From the NCBI GenBank assembly GCA_018806915.1, contig JAGKQI010000016.1:310001-374000 (forward strand): a DNA stretch of 64,000 bases. Direction: 5' to 3'. Shown here piece after piece: positions 42,166 to 53,134 of this stretch; positions within the stretch are counted from its first letter, which is position 1; every line of letters begins with the position of its first letter. The DNA comes from Phytophthora colocasiae (Eukaryota; Oomycota; Peronosporomycetes; Peronosporales; Peronosporaceae). A program made the position numbers and the translations under genes. The notes below the pieces were generated by a model. The model was not told the origin of the DNA. It was given only the letters and a program-made list of their open reading frames with translations, and made no database searches.

Positions 42166-43047
42166 CTAGTTGCTGCAGTCCATACAGTCCAGTGGCAGCC
42201 GTGCGAAGGCGCGACCAGCCTCCGTCAGATCGACACCGCTGTTGCTACTACTGGAACTGAGCATGGTAATGACCTTAGCAGCAGCTTCGTCATCCGAAGC
42301 ATCGGACGACTGGCTGCTCGACGTTGACCGACTGCGACTGCGACTGCGACTTTGACTGGAGGGTGAACGACCAGCTTTGGCACGCTCGAGCGCGCACTCC
42401 TGGCGAATGCGTTGCGCGTCCTCGCGTGAGATGGCCGACCAGTCGATGGCATACTTCTTGGATTTCATGAGACGGTAGGGCCAGACGATGCCCAACCGAC
42501 GACAATTGCGCTTGACGGTGACCGTGGCAACGCCGAGCTGTTGCGCGGCCTCGCGCTGGGACATATGGAAGTACTTGGCCATCTCGTCCGTGGTGAAGTC
42601 GAACACGACGCGGCTCTTGCGCGCTTTCTTGTTGGGGCTGACAGCGGGCTGTGCGCGCATCTTGTTGCAGCTCATCGTAGGCGACACAAGCTGCGACGGA
42701 GACGTGCAGGACATGTGCACCGAGTAATTGTGGTTGTGGCTCTGCGGACAGAAGACTGTCGGTGTGCCATGCAGCGGATGCACAACGTTGAAGGTGCTGG
42801 ATGCCGCGGGGAACGGTGACATGCTGCTCATCATGTTGGTGGCGACGTATTTCGGTGTCTTTGTGTTGCGGTGTGACTTGGTTGTGGGGGGCGCCGGGCG
42901 AATTCGCAAATGACTTGTTCCGACCGTCGCATCGGCTGGCCCCGGAGCGCGAGATTCCAGCACAAGCAGCACGCTCCGCTCCGGGTCCTTGCTGATTAGT
43001 GCTGACACGAGCGGCACTGGCGCCAACCGGCCATTTGGGCGCGTCAT
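42166..43047 (-). CDS. RWP-RK domain transcription factor, palindrome left copy (intact)
   Basis: 293 residues from ATG 43045-43047; MMSSMSPFP at 72 is a plausible alternative start, because the region before it looks less conserved in style. The RWP-RK region is about 145-192: KSRVVFDFTTDEMAKYFHMS, QREAAQQLGVATVTVKRNCR and GIVWPYR. It is followed by a Ser-Arg repeat (SRSRSRSRS) and an acidic/Ser stretch, and ends FARLPLDCMDCSN, with the LPLDC motif also seen in the gene at 36002. It has an inverted duplicate at 46335-47221. Acts in the nucleus as a DNA-binding factor by family. Confidence 0.85.
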   Translation of the reverse strand: MTRPNGRLAPVPLVSALISKDPERSVLLVLESRAPGPADATVGTSHLRIRPAPPTTKSHRNTKTPKYVATNMMSSMSPFPAASSTFNVVHPLHGTPTVFCPQSHNHNYSVHMSCTSPSQLVSPTMSCNKMRAQPAVSPNKKARKSRVVFDFTTDEMAKYFHMSQREAAQQLGVATVTVKRNCRRLGIVWPYRLMKSKKYAIDWSAISREDAQRIRQECALERAKAGRSPSSQSRSRSRSRSTSSSQSSDASDDEAAAKVITMLSSSSSNSGVDLTEAGRAFARLPLDCMDCSN

Positions 43048-44531
43048 CGCCTGTCTCGCCCTACGGCCATCTTAGTCCGCAGACGCGCCGTGTCCGGGCC
43101 CAAAGTACCTACGTGTGGCCCAGCGCGGTCGACGCCATCTCTGAACGCCGCCACTGGCGACAAATGAGCCTGCCACGCGGGACTGGAGCCCTTTGAAGTT
43201 GGAAGAATAATGAACACTCAGTTTTGCAGAGACCGGGCGCACGACCCACTTTTGGCCACTCCACCGAACGCAAAATGGCTGCACTGCGCTCTGATTGGCC
43301 GTAGCGACTGTAGCTGCTCGGACTTCTGTGCTTGACCATCAACAAGGAATCTGCAGCTTTACGACTAGAACAGGTTGTTGCTCTTGCATGGGCCGCTTTG
43401 TCTAGGAGACCGCAGAATCTACCCACTCGTTCGTGTTTCCATGAGATACTTGAGTCAAATCTTGACTCACTTCGGCATGTCACCGCAGCGCTGCCGCCTT
43501 CGCAGAAGGAGCGACCGTTTCAGCCGCATGGGTAAGATGCGGATGACATGCGCGACCTGCACTGCACCCCCACTGCACAGCGAAAACTATCCACTTCAAC
43601 GTCGATCGATCTATAGTTCGAGTCAAAACTATATAATAATGCATTCAAGTATCGCACCCCCGAGAGTTCGGCACGAAAATCTGCCTGGCCAGCGCCGCCA
43701 AATCAGCGAAAACCGGTTTCAACGTCACTGTTTGGTTTCGGATACTTTTGACAGGCGCTGCAGGCCGGGGAACATCAAGGCGAGATGGCATCCTTTGTCC
43801 TTGCGGTGGTCAGCGCCCGAGCGAGCTCCGCTAATTTTTGTGCCCACTACTTTGGTGTGTCTTACGGCACTTAACTCCGAGCAGTGTGCGCTCAAAACAG
43901 ATAGTAGCGCCAGCGATCCGAGGCACAGCCACCGAGAAGTTTGCAATGATGATTGAGCTGCATCGATGCGTTGTGCGCACATGGCTGAAGTAGCCAGTCG
44001 AGCACAAATTCGTCGGGCCCACACGCATCAGCCACACGCCCATGAAACTTCGTTCGTGCTGGCCAGGAGCTCGTGGGCTGAGCTCGTGTGCTAGGCTCCG
44101 TTCGCTGGTACACTGGCTACAGGAGACCACCAGCTACGCGGTATGAAGATCTATACTATAGAGGTTATCGCTCAATGTGACGGGAAGGATTCCAGCCTAT
44201 ACATCGCGCCTCGCGTCCATGGCGTTCGTGGCTGGGAAACTTGCGTACATGCATCACCGCCTTGAAGGCCACGCGAATCGCACCACTAACAATGGGGGAA
44301 TCGTACGTACGTATTGTTTTAGTTGCAACCGTGGAGTACAACGCTGTTCGCCGTCGGCGAAAACGAATGATTTTGAATCTTCATCACCCGAAAGTTCTGA
44401 CCGAAACCATACTTTCCACGTCAAATATTCGTGGCAGTATACTACCTGTACAGGAGGGAGCACATGGATCATATCAAGGATGCATGTCATTGCAAAGGTG
44501 TGAGTTTGGTTTGCCCCGTGTACCCAGGGCC
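43048..44531. other. Inner part of the left arm, no confident gene
   Basis: About 1.5 kb upstream of the RWP-RK gene in the arm. Several short frames exist on both strands, but none shows a domain or a convincing composition. A reasonable reading is promoter and 5' flanking DNA of the duplicated gene. Confidence 0.45.
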
Positions 44532-44853
44532 GGACAATAGATCTGAACTGAATGAGCGGGGGCTACGTAGGCCAAATCGTATTTGACGAACGCACCTCCG
44601 CTTGCCGTGCGCGCAGTATGGCATCGGGTGACCAAGGAGCGAATACGCTTTTGACTAAGATACGTTCGAGTTGATGTGGTGAGCGTAGCGTCCAGACTCG
44701 TGCTGTCTACTCGACCGGGGCTTTGCAACGCTACCAGGTAGCAGCGTGCCTCGCGTCATCCTACAGCCAATTGGATGCTGCTGCGCTTTGTCGTACTGCA
44801 GTGAGCTCTTGCCATTGGCAAGACAACAAGTCGAGTTTGCACTGCTAACTTAG
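44532..44853. other. Palindrome spacer
   Basis: About 322 bp of unique DNA between the two arms. No gene or element is recognised. Its presence means the arms are not fused head-on, as they would be in a simple foldback artefact. Confidence 0.7.
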
Positions 44854-46334
44854 AGCCCTGGTACACGGGGCAAACCAAACTCATACCTTTGCAATGACAT
44901 GCATCCTTGATATGATCCATGTGCTCCCTCCTGTACAGGTAGTATACTGCCACGAATATTTGACGTGGAAAGTATGGTTTCGGTCAGAACTTTCGGGTGA
45001 TGAAGATTCAAAATCATTCGTTTTCGCCGACGGCGAACAGCGTTGTACTCCACGGTTGCAACTAAAACAATACGTACGTACGATTCCCCCATTGTTAGTG
45101 GTGCGATTCGCGTGGCCTTCAAGGCGGTGATGCATGTACGCAAGTTTCCCAGCCACGAACGCCATGGACGCGAGGCGCGATGTATAGGCTGGAATCCTTC
45201 CCGTCACATTGAGCGATAACCTCTATAGTATAGATCTTCATACCGCGTAGCTGGTGGTCTCCTGTAGCCAGTGTACCAGCGAACGGAGCCTAGCACACGA
45301 GCTCAGCCCACGAGCTCCTGGCCAGCACGAACGAAGTTTCATGGGCGTGTGGCTGATGCGTGTGGGCCCGACGAATTTGTGCTCGACTGGCTACTTCAGC
45401 CATGTGCGCACAACGCATCGATGCAGCTCAATCATCATTGCAAACTTCTCGGTGGCTGTGCCTCGGATCGCTGGCGCTACTATCTGTTTTGAGCGCACAC
45501 TGCTCGGAGTTAAGTGCCGTAAGACACACCAAAGTAGTGGGCACAAAAATTAGCGGAGCTCGCTCGGGCGCTGACCACCGCAAGGACAAAGGATGCCATC
45601 TCGCCTTGATGTTCCCCGGCCTGCAGCGCCTGTCAAAGTATCCGAAACCAAACAGTGACGTTGAAACCGGTTTTCGCTGATTTGGCGGCGCTGGCCAGGC
45701 AGATTTTCGTGCCGAACTCTCGGGGGTGCGATACTTGAATGCATTATTATATAGTTTTGACTCGAACTATAGATCGATCGACGTTGAAGTGGATAGTTTT
45801 CGCTGTGCAGTGGGGTGCAGTGCAGGTCGCGCATGTCATCCGCATCTTACCCATGCGGCTGAAACGGTCGCTCCTTCTGCGAAGGCGGCAGCGCTGCGGT
45901 GACATGCCGAAGTGAGTCAAGATTTGACTCAAGTATCTCATGGAAACACGAACGAGTGGGTAGATTCTGCGGTCTCCTAGACAAAGCGGCCCATGCAAGA
46001 GCAACAACCTGTTCTAGTCGTAAAGCTGCAGATTCCTTGTTGATGGTCAAGCACAGAAGTCCGAGCAGCTACAGTCGCTACGGCCAATCAGAGCGCAGTG
46101 CAGCCATTTTGCGTTCGGTGGAGTGGCCAAAAGTGGGTCGTGCGCCCGGTCTCTGCAAAACTGAGTGTTCATTATTCTTCCAACTTCAAAGGGCTCCAGT
46201 CCCGCGTGGCAGGCTCATTTGTCGCCAGTGGCGGCGTTCAGAGATGGCGTCGACCGCGCTGGGCCACACGTAGGTACTTTGGGCCCGGACACGGCGCGTC
46301 TGCGGACTAAGATGGCCGTAGGGCGAGACAGGCG

Positions 46335-47221
46335 ATGACGCGCCCAAATGGCCGGTTGGCGCCAGTGCCGCTCGTGTCAGCACTAATCAGCAGCGACCCG
46401 GAGCGGAGCGTGCTGCTTGTGCTGGAATCTCGCGCTCCGGGGCCAGCCGATGCGACGGTCGGAACAAGTCATTTGCGAATTCGCCCGGCGCCCCCCACAA
46501 CCAAGTCACACCGCAACACAAAGACACCGAAATACGTCGCCACCAACATGATGAGCAGCATGTCACCGTTCCCGCGGCATCCAGCACCTTCAACGTTGTG
46601 CATCCGCTGCATGGCACACCGACAGTCTTCTGTCCGCAGAGCCACAACCACAATTACTCGGTGCACATGTCCTGCACGTCTCCGTCGCAGCTTGTGTCGC
46701 CTACGATGAGCTGCAACAAGATGCGCGCACAGCCCGCTGTCAGCCCCAACAAGAAAGCGCGCAAGAGCCGCGTCGTGTTCGACTTCACCACGGACGAGAT
46801 GGCCAAGTACTTCCATATGTCCCAGCGCGAGGCCGCGCAACAGCTCGGCGTTGCCACGGTCACCGTCAAGCGCAATTGTCGTCGGTTGGGCATCGTCTGG
46901 CCCTACCGTCTCATGAAATCCAAGAAGTATGCCATCGACTGGTCGGCCATCTCACGCGAGGACGCGCAACGCATTCGCCAGGAGTGCGCGCTCGAGCGTG
47001 CCAAAGCTGGTCGTTCACCCTCCAGTCAAAGTCGCAGTCGCAGTCGCAGTCGCAGTCGGTCAACGTCGAGCAGCCAGTCGTCCGATGCTTCGGATGACGA
47101 AGCTGCTGCTAAGGTCATTACCATGCTCAGTTCCAGTAGTAGCAACAGCGGTGTCAATCTGACGGAGGCTGGTCGCGCCTTCGCACGGCTGCCACTGGAC
47201 TGTATGGACTGCAGCAACTAG
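46335..47221 (+). pseudogene. RWP-RK gene, palindrome right copy (frameshifted)
   Basis: Matches the left copy through MMSSMSPFP, then loses one C in a run of four (about 46568-46573) and goes out of frame (PRHPAPSTLCIRC, stop 46709). The RWP-RK region and C-terminus remain open in the correct frame (46598-47221), with two extra Ser-Arg residues and an Asp to Asn change before LTEAGRAF. An internal start such as the Met in SVHMSCTSPSQ could still yield a protein with the whole domain. So either a pseudogene, a sequence error in a homopolymer, or an N-terminally short form. Confidence 0.75.
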
Positions 47222-47462
47222 AAAGCTATTAGAGCTGAGTGACGTACTACCTGTAGTGTACTATTGCTTCATGTTAGATGCATGTGAATGAAATACAATC
47301 CGATAGATTGCGAGTTTACACGACAGCTTGAGCCCTTCCTTTGGTCATATCTGGTTTGTCTAGCCGTGCACCCCGATCAAAGCCCACACGTGCTACGGTT
47401 TCTACTACTGCAAAGGCGCCAGCAGCACAACTAAAGAAGGCGTCAAGTTCAAGTGGGGGAGG

Positions 47463-48053
47463 GTGCAAATGAGGTGGCGTTGCTTGGTGGCGTCTTCCCA
47501 AAGTCTCCGAACGGTGCAAGTCCCACTCGCTGCAAACTGGCGAAAAGGTGACTCACGCGCTCGATCCGAGGCTTTTGTGGGTCGTAAAGCTCAACTCTGG
47601 GGACAGGCGTTGTCGATGCTGCTCGATACAGGCGACCTTCGTGTTGAGGAGACTGTCGAGATGGATGTCGTCTCTGCTAGAGAGCCCTTGAAGCAGAACG
47701 GAGCTGTACCTCCTCGACTTCTTCTTCCACCCCAGCGATGGATTCCAGCTCCATCGCCGATGACAGATAGCCTCGCGCTTGATAAAGGGATCGACGCGCG
47801 ATCGAAACGTGCGGGAGACGGAGGTCGCTGCGACGCTCGTGCCTCAATATTTGGTCCAGGAGGAGCGATGATATATATGAGCGACGAACGGGCTCCAAAG
47901 GCAACTTCAGACGCGGCAGCACCTCCTCAGGCAAACGAGCCAAGCTTATTCTGTCATGGCGTTGTAAAATACGGAAGCGGTTCTTCTTCTTCTTCTTCTG
48001 CTGCTGCTGCTGAGTCACAGACTACTTGTACATATATGACTCGCCGCCGGTGA
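47463..48053 (+). CDS. Uncharacterised frame in palindrome arm (right copy)
   Basis: 196 codons; from KGDSRARSEAFVGRKAQLWG onward it matches the left-arm frame at 41366-41842. The 9-base deletion relative to the left arm keeps this copy open further upstream, but the first ~35 codons (MQMRWRCLVASSQSLR) differ from the left arm because of the changed stretch. Coding status uncertain. Confidence 0.3.
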   Translation: MQMRWRCLVASSQSLRTVQVPLAANWRKGDSRARSEAFVGRKAQLWGQALSMLLDTGDLRVEETVEMDVVSAREPLKQNGAVPPRLLLPPQRWIPAPSPMTDSLALDKGIDARSKRAGDGGRCDARASIFGPGGAMIYMSDERAPKATSDAAAPPQANEPSLFCHGVVKYGSGSSSSSSAAAAESQTTCTYMTRRR

Positions 48054-48303
48054 GTCACCGACACCCAGTCTGGGACTCGCAAGTGGCAGCAGTTCCGTGT
48101 CGTGGCAGATAACCTATTACGGGCTTGCCCCAGCTTCTCGCCCGCGCCTGGGTCAATCAGAAATTGTTATTATCTGTTCCTTTCGGTGCGCTCGCACACA
48201 AGTAGGAGTAACGCTTCCACAGTGATCATCACCGAGAACCACGTCGAGCCTCACCGCGAGGTAACAATGGTTACAATGAAAGTAACTCCGGCTTGAATTG
48301 GCC

Positions 48304-49293
48304 AGGAATACGCAGACCTACTCTTCGGACTCTGAAAGCAGAAGTATTAAGAATTCTTGGCTTTGTATTGTCAATTCCGGGCAAATTTGCCGAATTAGCT
48401 CGGTTAAACCGAGTCGTTTTGACAATATCCAGGTCTAGATACCTGGGTGGAGACTTTCTCATCTCCACGATTCTATCTACCTACGTCAGCACGAAGGGCT
48501 CTATCCGTCCAGCAAACCTTCAGCACTTCGGCTGGGTTGCGGGGGAGCACCACTCCTTTGCATTTTCGTCGCTTGAGCAGCTTCATGTGTACGGCCTACC
48601 CGATGGGCGAAAGAGACTGGTGGTAACTTCGAGCAGAGCTTGCTCGTCCTGGACTCCGTCCATGGAGACACACCGTTACGCGCTTGCGCAGCTCCTTCGA
48701 ACCGTTCGCCGGGCTCGGCGCGTGGCCCTTGATGCGATCGAAGCTTGGGTCCTCTTCGGCGGACAGCAGGTAGAGGGTCTGGTCGGGCGGGCGGAACTCC
48801 GTGCTGGAATGGGGTGTTTCCATCGTGGCAGATTGCGGAGTGTAAGGATGGCATCAAGACTGTGCCTGCAGTGCTCGGAATCGAAGCCTTCGATTTTACA
48901 TCCAGCTGCGATCAGCGGCTGATTTAGCCAGCCAAGTTGGTACGTGCTGGTCTAGCGCCATCAAGAATGTACCCCAACCACTCTTCGCAAAATCACCTAG
49001 CGCATCGACTACGAGTCGTACGACGGAGCAGACTTGCGTGTACAGTGGTTCTTCAGCAAAAGATCTCGCATGGTCGACGACACGGGCATGAAGCTAAGCT
49101 TCGCTCGCGTGTAGTTCGTCCTGACGTCGATCTCGATGAGAGCCGTGAACGAAGTCGGGTGAGGCCGCCTCACCCAAAAACACTGAGGAGCAACGAGCTG
49201 TGCCCAACCAACTATCAGCATAAATAATGCCAAAACAGAGTTTGCGCGATTGCTTGTCGCACGGAAATTTTGAGTAGCTAAGAGTGGGTATTA
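48304..49293. other. Unassigned ~1 kb between palindrome and Tc1 element
   Basis: A 209-codon plus-strand frame and shorter minus-strand frames overlap here, none with a recognisable domain. A small hairpin lies at about 48369-48426 (ATTGTCAA ... TTGACAAT). I see nothing I can call a gene with confidence. Confidence 0.4.
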
Positions 49294-50821
49294 CACTCTG
49301 CGACAAAAGTTTTCATGCACCCCAGTTTGTATCTGTAGCTCAGTCAATTTTTCGTGTTACGCTATGCTATTTAGATATGAGTTTCCTGTTGCTGCAACCG
49401 ACTCTGTACTTGTGCTAACGAGCGAGATATTGCTGGCGCTCATGGGGCTCCCATACAAGTTAGTAAATTTACCACTGCGACAAAATTATCATGCACTAAT
49501 CCACATACAAAAGTTCATATATTCAGAATGATGATTTCTTGTTTGTCATAAAATTTTGTGTAGGCATTCGCGAACATGCTACCTAGGCCACGCGTCGAAG
49601 ACGAAGAGCGCGGGCGAATTAAGGGGCTACATGAAGCAGGATGGTCTAACCGCGCTATTGCGCGTTGGGTGGGACGCACAGACCAAACTGTTGCTCGGGT
49701 GATCAATAATCCTCATCCAAAGAAGCCTAAAAAGCTTGGACGACCGGCGGCACTATCAGACAGAGAAACGAGGCTGTTAGTCCGGAAGGCGGCAACCGGC
49801 AATTTCTCTGCCGCGCAACTTAAAGAGGAGACCAAGACGTCTGTGCATGTGCGTACTATTCAGAGGGTATTGGAGCGTGTGGACTGGCTGCAGTATACCA
49901 AAATGGACAATACACTAGACCTGACACCGGAGCACAAGCGAGCTCGTTTGGAGTACGCTAAGACATGGCTACTCTACCCTAGTAATGTTTGGCCAAATGT
50001 CATATTTTCGGACGAAAAAAAATGGAACCTCGATGGTCCTGATGGATACCAGAAGTACTGGCAAGACCTACGACTACCTAAGCGACAAACAGTGCGGCGA
50101 CAGAATGGTGGTGGCTCCCTAATGGTGTGGGGAAGCTTTAGCCGTGGTGGTAAATCTGAGTTGGCTGTTCTTATTGGGAAACAAAACTCTAACCACTACG
50201 TGTACACTCTCTCTGAGTATATGCTACCTTACGCCCACAAGCACTATGGTACCGAGTTTATTTTTCAACAAGACAATGCTTCTATCCATACATCCGAGCG
50301 CACCACCGAATTCTTCGAGGAACAAGATATTACTGTGATGAAATGGCCTGCACGTTCCCCAGATCTAAACCCGATTGAGAATTTGTGGGCCATTTTGTCA
50401 CGTATAGTATACGATAATGGCAAGAAGCAGTACACGAGCGTGTCCGATCTCCGTGTAGCTGTGCTACAAGCGTGGGATCTCGTCGGTCAAGATGTACTTA
50501 AGAAACTAGTGGATTCAATGCCCAAGCGGCTTGTCGAAGTGCTCGAGATGAAGGGCGGAAAAACGCACTACTAGGAATAACCATCATTCTGAATATATGA
50601 ACTTTTGTATGTGGATTAGTGCATGATAATTTTGTCGCAGTGGTAAATTTACTAACTTGTATGGGAGCCCCATGAGCGCCAGCAATATCTCGCTCGTTAG
50701 AACAAGTACAGAGTCGGTTGCAGCAACAGGAAACTCATATCTAAATAGCATAGCGTAACTCGAAAAATTGACTGAGCTACAGATGCAAACGGGGGTGCAT
50801 GAAAACTTTTGTCGCAGAGTG
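49294..50821 (+). mobile_element. Complete Tc1-type transposon
   Basis: 1528 bp flanked by TA (49292-49293 and 50822-50823). The ends begin CACTCTGCGACAAAAGTTTT and mirror each other. Long inverted repeats of about 235 bp (49294-49530 and 50588-50821) surround one intact transposase gene. By eye the arms differ at few positions, so the insertion is fairly young and could be autonomous. Confidence 0.95.
49576..50574 (+). CDS. Tc1 transposase (DD34E), intact
   Basis: 332 residues. The N-terminal paired-type helix-turn-helix (ERGRIKGLHEAGWSNRAIAR, then VGRTDQTVARVIN) is followed by a second DNA-binding helix region with the basic GRP hook (KLGRPAALS). Catalytic core: D in FSDEKKWNLDG, D in FQQDNASIHTS, E in PDLNPIENLW; 34 residues separate the second D and the E, the Tc1 spacing. 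GGGSLMVWGSFSRGG is the glycine-rich box of the family. It cuts and pastes its own element at TA sites. All landmarks are present. Confidence 0.95.
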   Translation: MLPRPRVEDEERGRIKGLHEAGWSNRAIARWVGRTDQTVARVINNPHPKKPKKLGRPAALSDRETRLLVRKAATGNFSAAQLKEETKTSVHVRTIQRVLERVDWLQYTKMDNTLDLTPEHKRARLEYAKTWLLYPSNVWPNVIFSDEKKWNLDGPDGYQKYWQDLRLPKRQTVRRQNGGGSLMVWGSFSRGGKSELAVLIGKQNSNHYVYTLSEYMLPYAHKHYGTEFIFQQDNASIHTSERTTEFFEEQDITVMKWPARSPDLNPIENLWAILSRIVYDNGKKQYTSVSDLRVAVLQAWDLVGQDVLKKLVDSMPKRLVEVLEMKGGKTHY

Positions 50822-50823
50822 TA

Positions 50824-51151
50824 TATATTAATGAGTTAATATAGGTTTGGCGATTGCCCAGCGATTTGGCGAGGACGTGTCCTTTTCACGGCAAAAAACA
50901 CAACAGGCAAAGTACACATTCACCAGCACAGTAAAATCCACTAGCTCCACGTACAAAGAGAGACCGCCACTACATACATCGCGCCACAACCACTAATCTA
51001 CTGGTCTCACGACAATGTATTTTTATTCAATCATGTTCATCACAAAACCCAGTTTTATCCAATAAGATCTAGTGCAATTCTGACAAAGTACTGCTGGCTC
51101 ACTCTGCAATACGCACCTCCCCCCCCTCCCTCGCCATCCAGTTCCTCCCCA
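50824..51151. other. Gap before the MULE transposase
   Basis: 328 bp. A short palindromic ATATTAATGAGTTAATAT lies at about 50824-50842. This might contain the left end of the MULE, but I could not match it with an inverted copy downstream. No gene. Confidence 0.4.
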
Positions 51152-53026
51152 ATGCCTCGGCCGCTCTCCTGGACCACCCTCACCCCAAGCATGCCTCGCT
51201 CGGACGCCGACATACTGCTGGACTCGCTCAAAGCATTCTCCATTGCATGGAGTGACGTTGGCCAGTGCAATGTCTGCGCTGACGCTGCTCCGCACGCGAT
51301 GCGGACGCAGCTGCTACGCTGTAGGTGCGAAGCGTGCTCTGCAGCAGCATCAGCAACACCGTGCCCATGGCGTGGGCGCGTCCGTTCGTGCCAGGAGCAC
51401 GATGTGGTGGCCGTGGACGAGCTCTTCTCGCACGTTACCCACGTGCGAGCCCACGCCAGGCCTCGCCTAACGCCTACCATGAAGGAACTCGCCCGAGACT
51501 GGGCCACGCAGGGTCTACGCCCTGTTCGTATTTGGAGAGCGCTAATTCAGCGCTTTGGCCTCGATGAGGAAACAGCTCCACCGCTCTCTGCTGTCCAGCG
51601 TTTTGTTTACCACCATGTTACGACAACGCTGGGCGGCAGTGACCGCATGGGCGCTATTCGCCTGAAGCTACGTGAAACGGGTTTTACAGGCCGCGAAGAA
51701 GACAATGCAGCTTTCACGTTTACGTGGCGAACGGATAGCGATGGCAGACCAGTTGACGGAAATGGGAGCGATGCTCACCCTTTTGTGGTTGGGATCACCA
51801 CGAAAAAGCTGCTCCGTCAAGCTGACCGTGATCCTGCTTCTTTCATTTTGCACGTGGACGCCACGTACAAGCTCACCCAGACTGGGTACCCGGTTATAGT
51901 AATTGGGATTTCGGATCGTGCAAGAAAGTTTCATCCTCTTGCAATTTTTATTGTGTCCCAGCAGCAGCAGCCTCAGTACGCTGAGGTTCTGTCAATGCTG
52001 TCAAAAGTGTTTTTTGAAGTGACTGGAAGGCCGTTTCGCGTTCATTTCGCAATGGGAGATGCTGATAGCGCGCAATGGAATGCGCTTAATGAAAGTTTTG
52101 GAGGAGACAGCAGCCCGTATAAGTTTTTGATGTGCTACTTTCATGTGGCTAAGAAGATCTACGAGAAAACACGGGCTTTCGACACCAGCATCGCAGCAAT
52201 GATAATGCGCGACGTTCACGAAATGCACTTTTCGTGATGCGATTTGGAGTTTCAAGAGCGCAAGGATGAGATTCTTCAAAAATGGGAAGGATACACTCAG
52301 CTAGATCGGTTCGTTAGCTACTTCAGAACGGTGTGGTTAAACGATCGTGTGTGGCGATGGCAATGCTATCATACGCTGGGCGGCTATGCCACCACTAATA
52401 ACCTCTGTGAGACGTACAATGCCGCTATTAAGCGTGACGTCACACTAAGGCGCAAGCTGAAGGTTGGCGCCCTCATTGAGCAGCTTCTCGTCCTGTGCCG
52501 AGGTGAAAGTGTGCGTGCTCGGGCCTTTGCTTTGGAGCCTGGAGTTGATGAGCGCATGGTTAGGCGCGCTAGCGCTATGGCTCGAGCTGGCTTGCTTCGC
52601 GAGTACAAGCCCGAGCGCAACACCATCGCGTTTCTGCTCGGTTCGAACTCGGAATGTGCGAATCATATCGTTTACGTGCAAGCATCTCCGGCAATCCACG
52701 TGTTTAACGTCAACGAGCGCCGCTCTCGGGAAGACCTACCCGTCTCCGCTCAGCTTGGTGTCGAAAGCACGCGAATGGAGCTGTTAGGGATGCCAGCTAC
52801 CGGCTGGGCAGTAGATATCGAGTCACGCGTCTGCCCGTGTCGCCTGTGGTCGAAGCAGGCTTCCTGTGTGCACTTACTGTATGCTCTTGGAACTGTAGGA
52901 GGTGTTGACGCTGCTGGTCGAGATACGCTAGTCTATCGGGGGAGCAACAAGCGGAAACGCGGGGGCGTATCTGGCCAAGCTGCAGGAAGGCCACGAGCAA
53001 ATGGGCCTGCATTATCAGTAGAATAG
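51152..53026 (+). pseudogene. MULE (Mutator-like) transposase with one in-frame TGA
   Basis: One frame of 624 codons interrupted by a single TGA at 52235-52237 (HFS-stop-CDLEFQERKDE). The DDE domain shows FILHVDATYKLTQTGYPVIV, then FAMGDADSAQWNAL, and FLMCYFHVAKKI (C-x2-H). After the stop come TNNLCETYNAAIKRDVTLRR and a SWIM zinc finger CPCRLWSKQASCVHLLY. Only one lesion is visible, so the loss is recent; read-through or sequence error are alternatives. A smaller remnant of the same family lies at 8930-9200. Start ATG 51152 precedes SWTTLTPSMPRSD. Confidence 0.85.
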
Positions 53027-53134
53027 ATTAATGTGCTGTTAATAAAACACCCTCGAAATGACAGCAGTTCAACTGACCTTCGAGCCCAACCAGCAACGCG
53101 CACGAGTCGCGAGCCCAACCAGCATCGTGAGCCC
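53027..53134. repeat. Short GAGCCCAACCAGCA repeats
   Basis: Directly after the MULE frame, three variants of GAGCCCAACCAGCA occur in tandem between about 53083 and 53142, leading into the larger duplication. Confidence 0.6.

Larger units (their letters stand above)
41105..44531. repeat. Left arm of a ~7.2 kb palindrome
   Basis: Reverse complement of 44854-48303, nearly base for base. The inner border is ...GTACCCAGGGC at 44519-44530 against GCCCTGGTAC at 44855-44864; the outer border is GGCCAATTCAAGCCGG near 41106 against CCGGCTTGAATTGGCC near 48288-48303. The arms differ in small indels (see right arm), so both copies are real. Confidence 0.9.
44854..48303. repeat. Right arm of the palindrome
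   Basis: Inverted copy of 41105-44531. Differences seen by eye: a 1-base deletion in a C run near 46571, six extra bases in the Ser-Arg repeat near 47030-47060, a changed stretch of about 150 bp near 47310-47480, and a 9-base deletion near 47570. Confidence 0.9.

Noticed and set aside
43109..43483. 124-codon frame in the left palindrome arm (and its mirror at 45899-46273)
   Set aside because: Composition is not protein-like and no domain is seen. Presence in both arms is explained by the duplication.
41105..48303. Palindrome as an assembly or foldback artefact
   Set aside because: The arms differ by several independent indels and substitutions, and there is a unique spacer. Still worth long-read confirmation.
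48293..48922. 209-codon plus-strand frame
   Set aside because: No domain, with overlapping minus-strand frames of similar quality; starts within the end of the palindrome arm.
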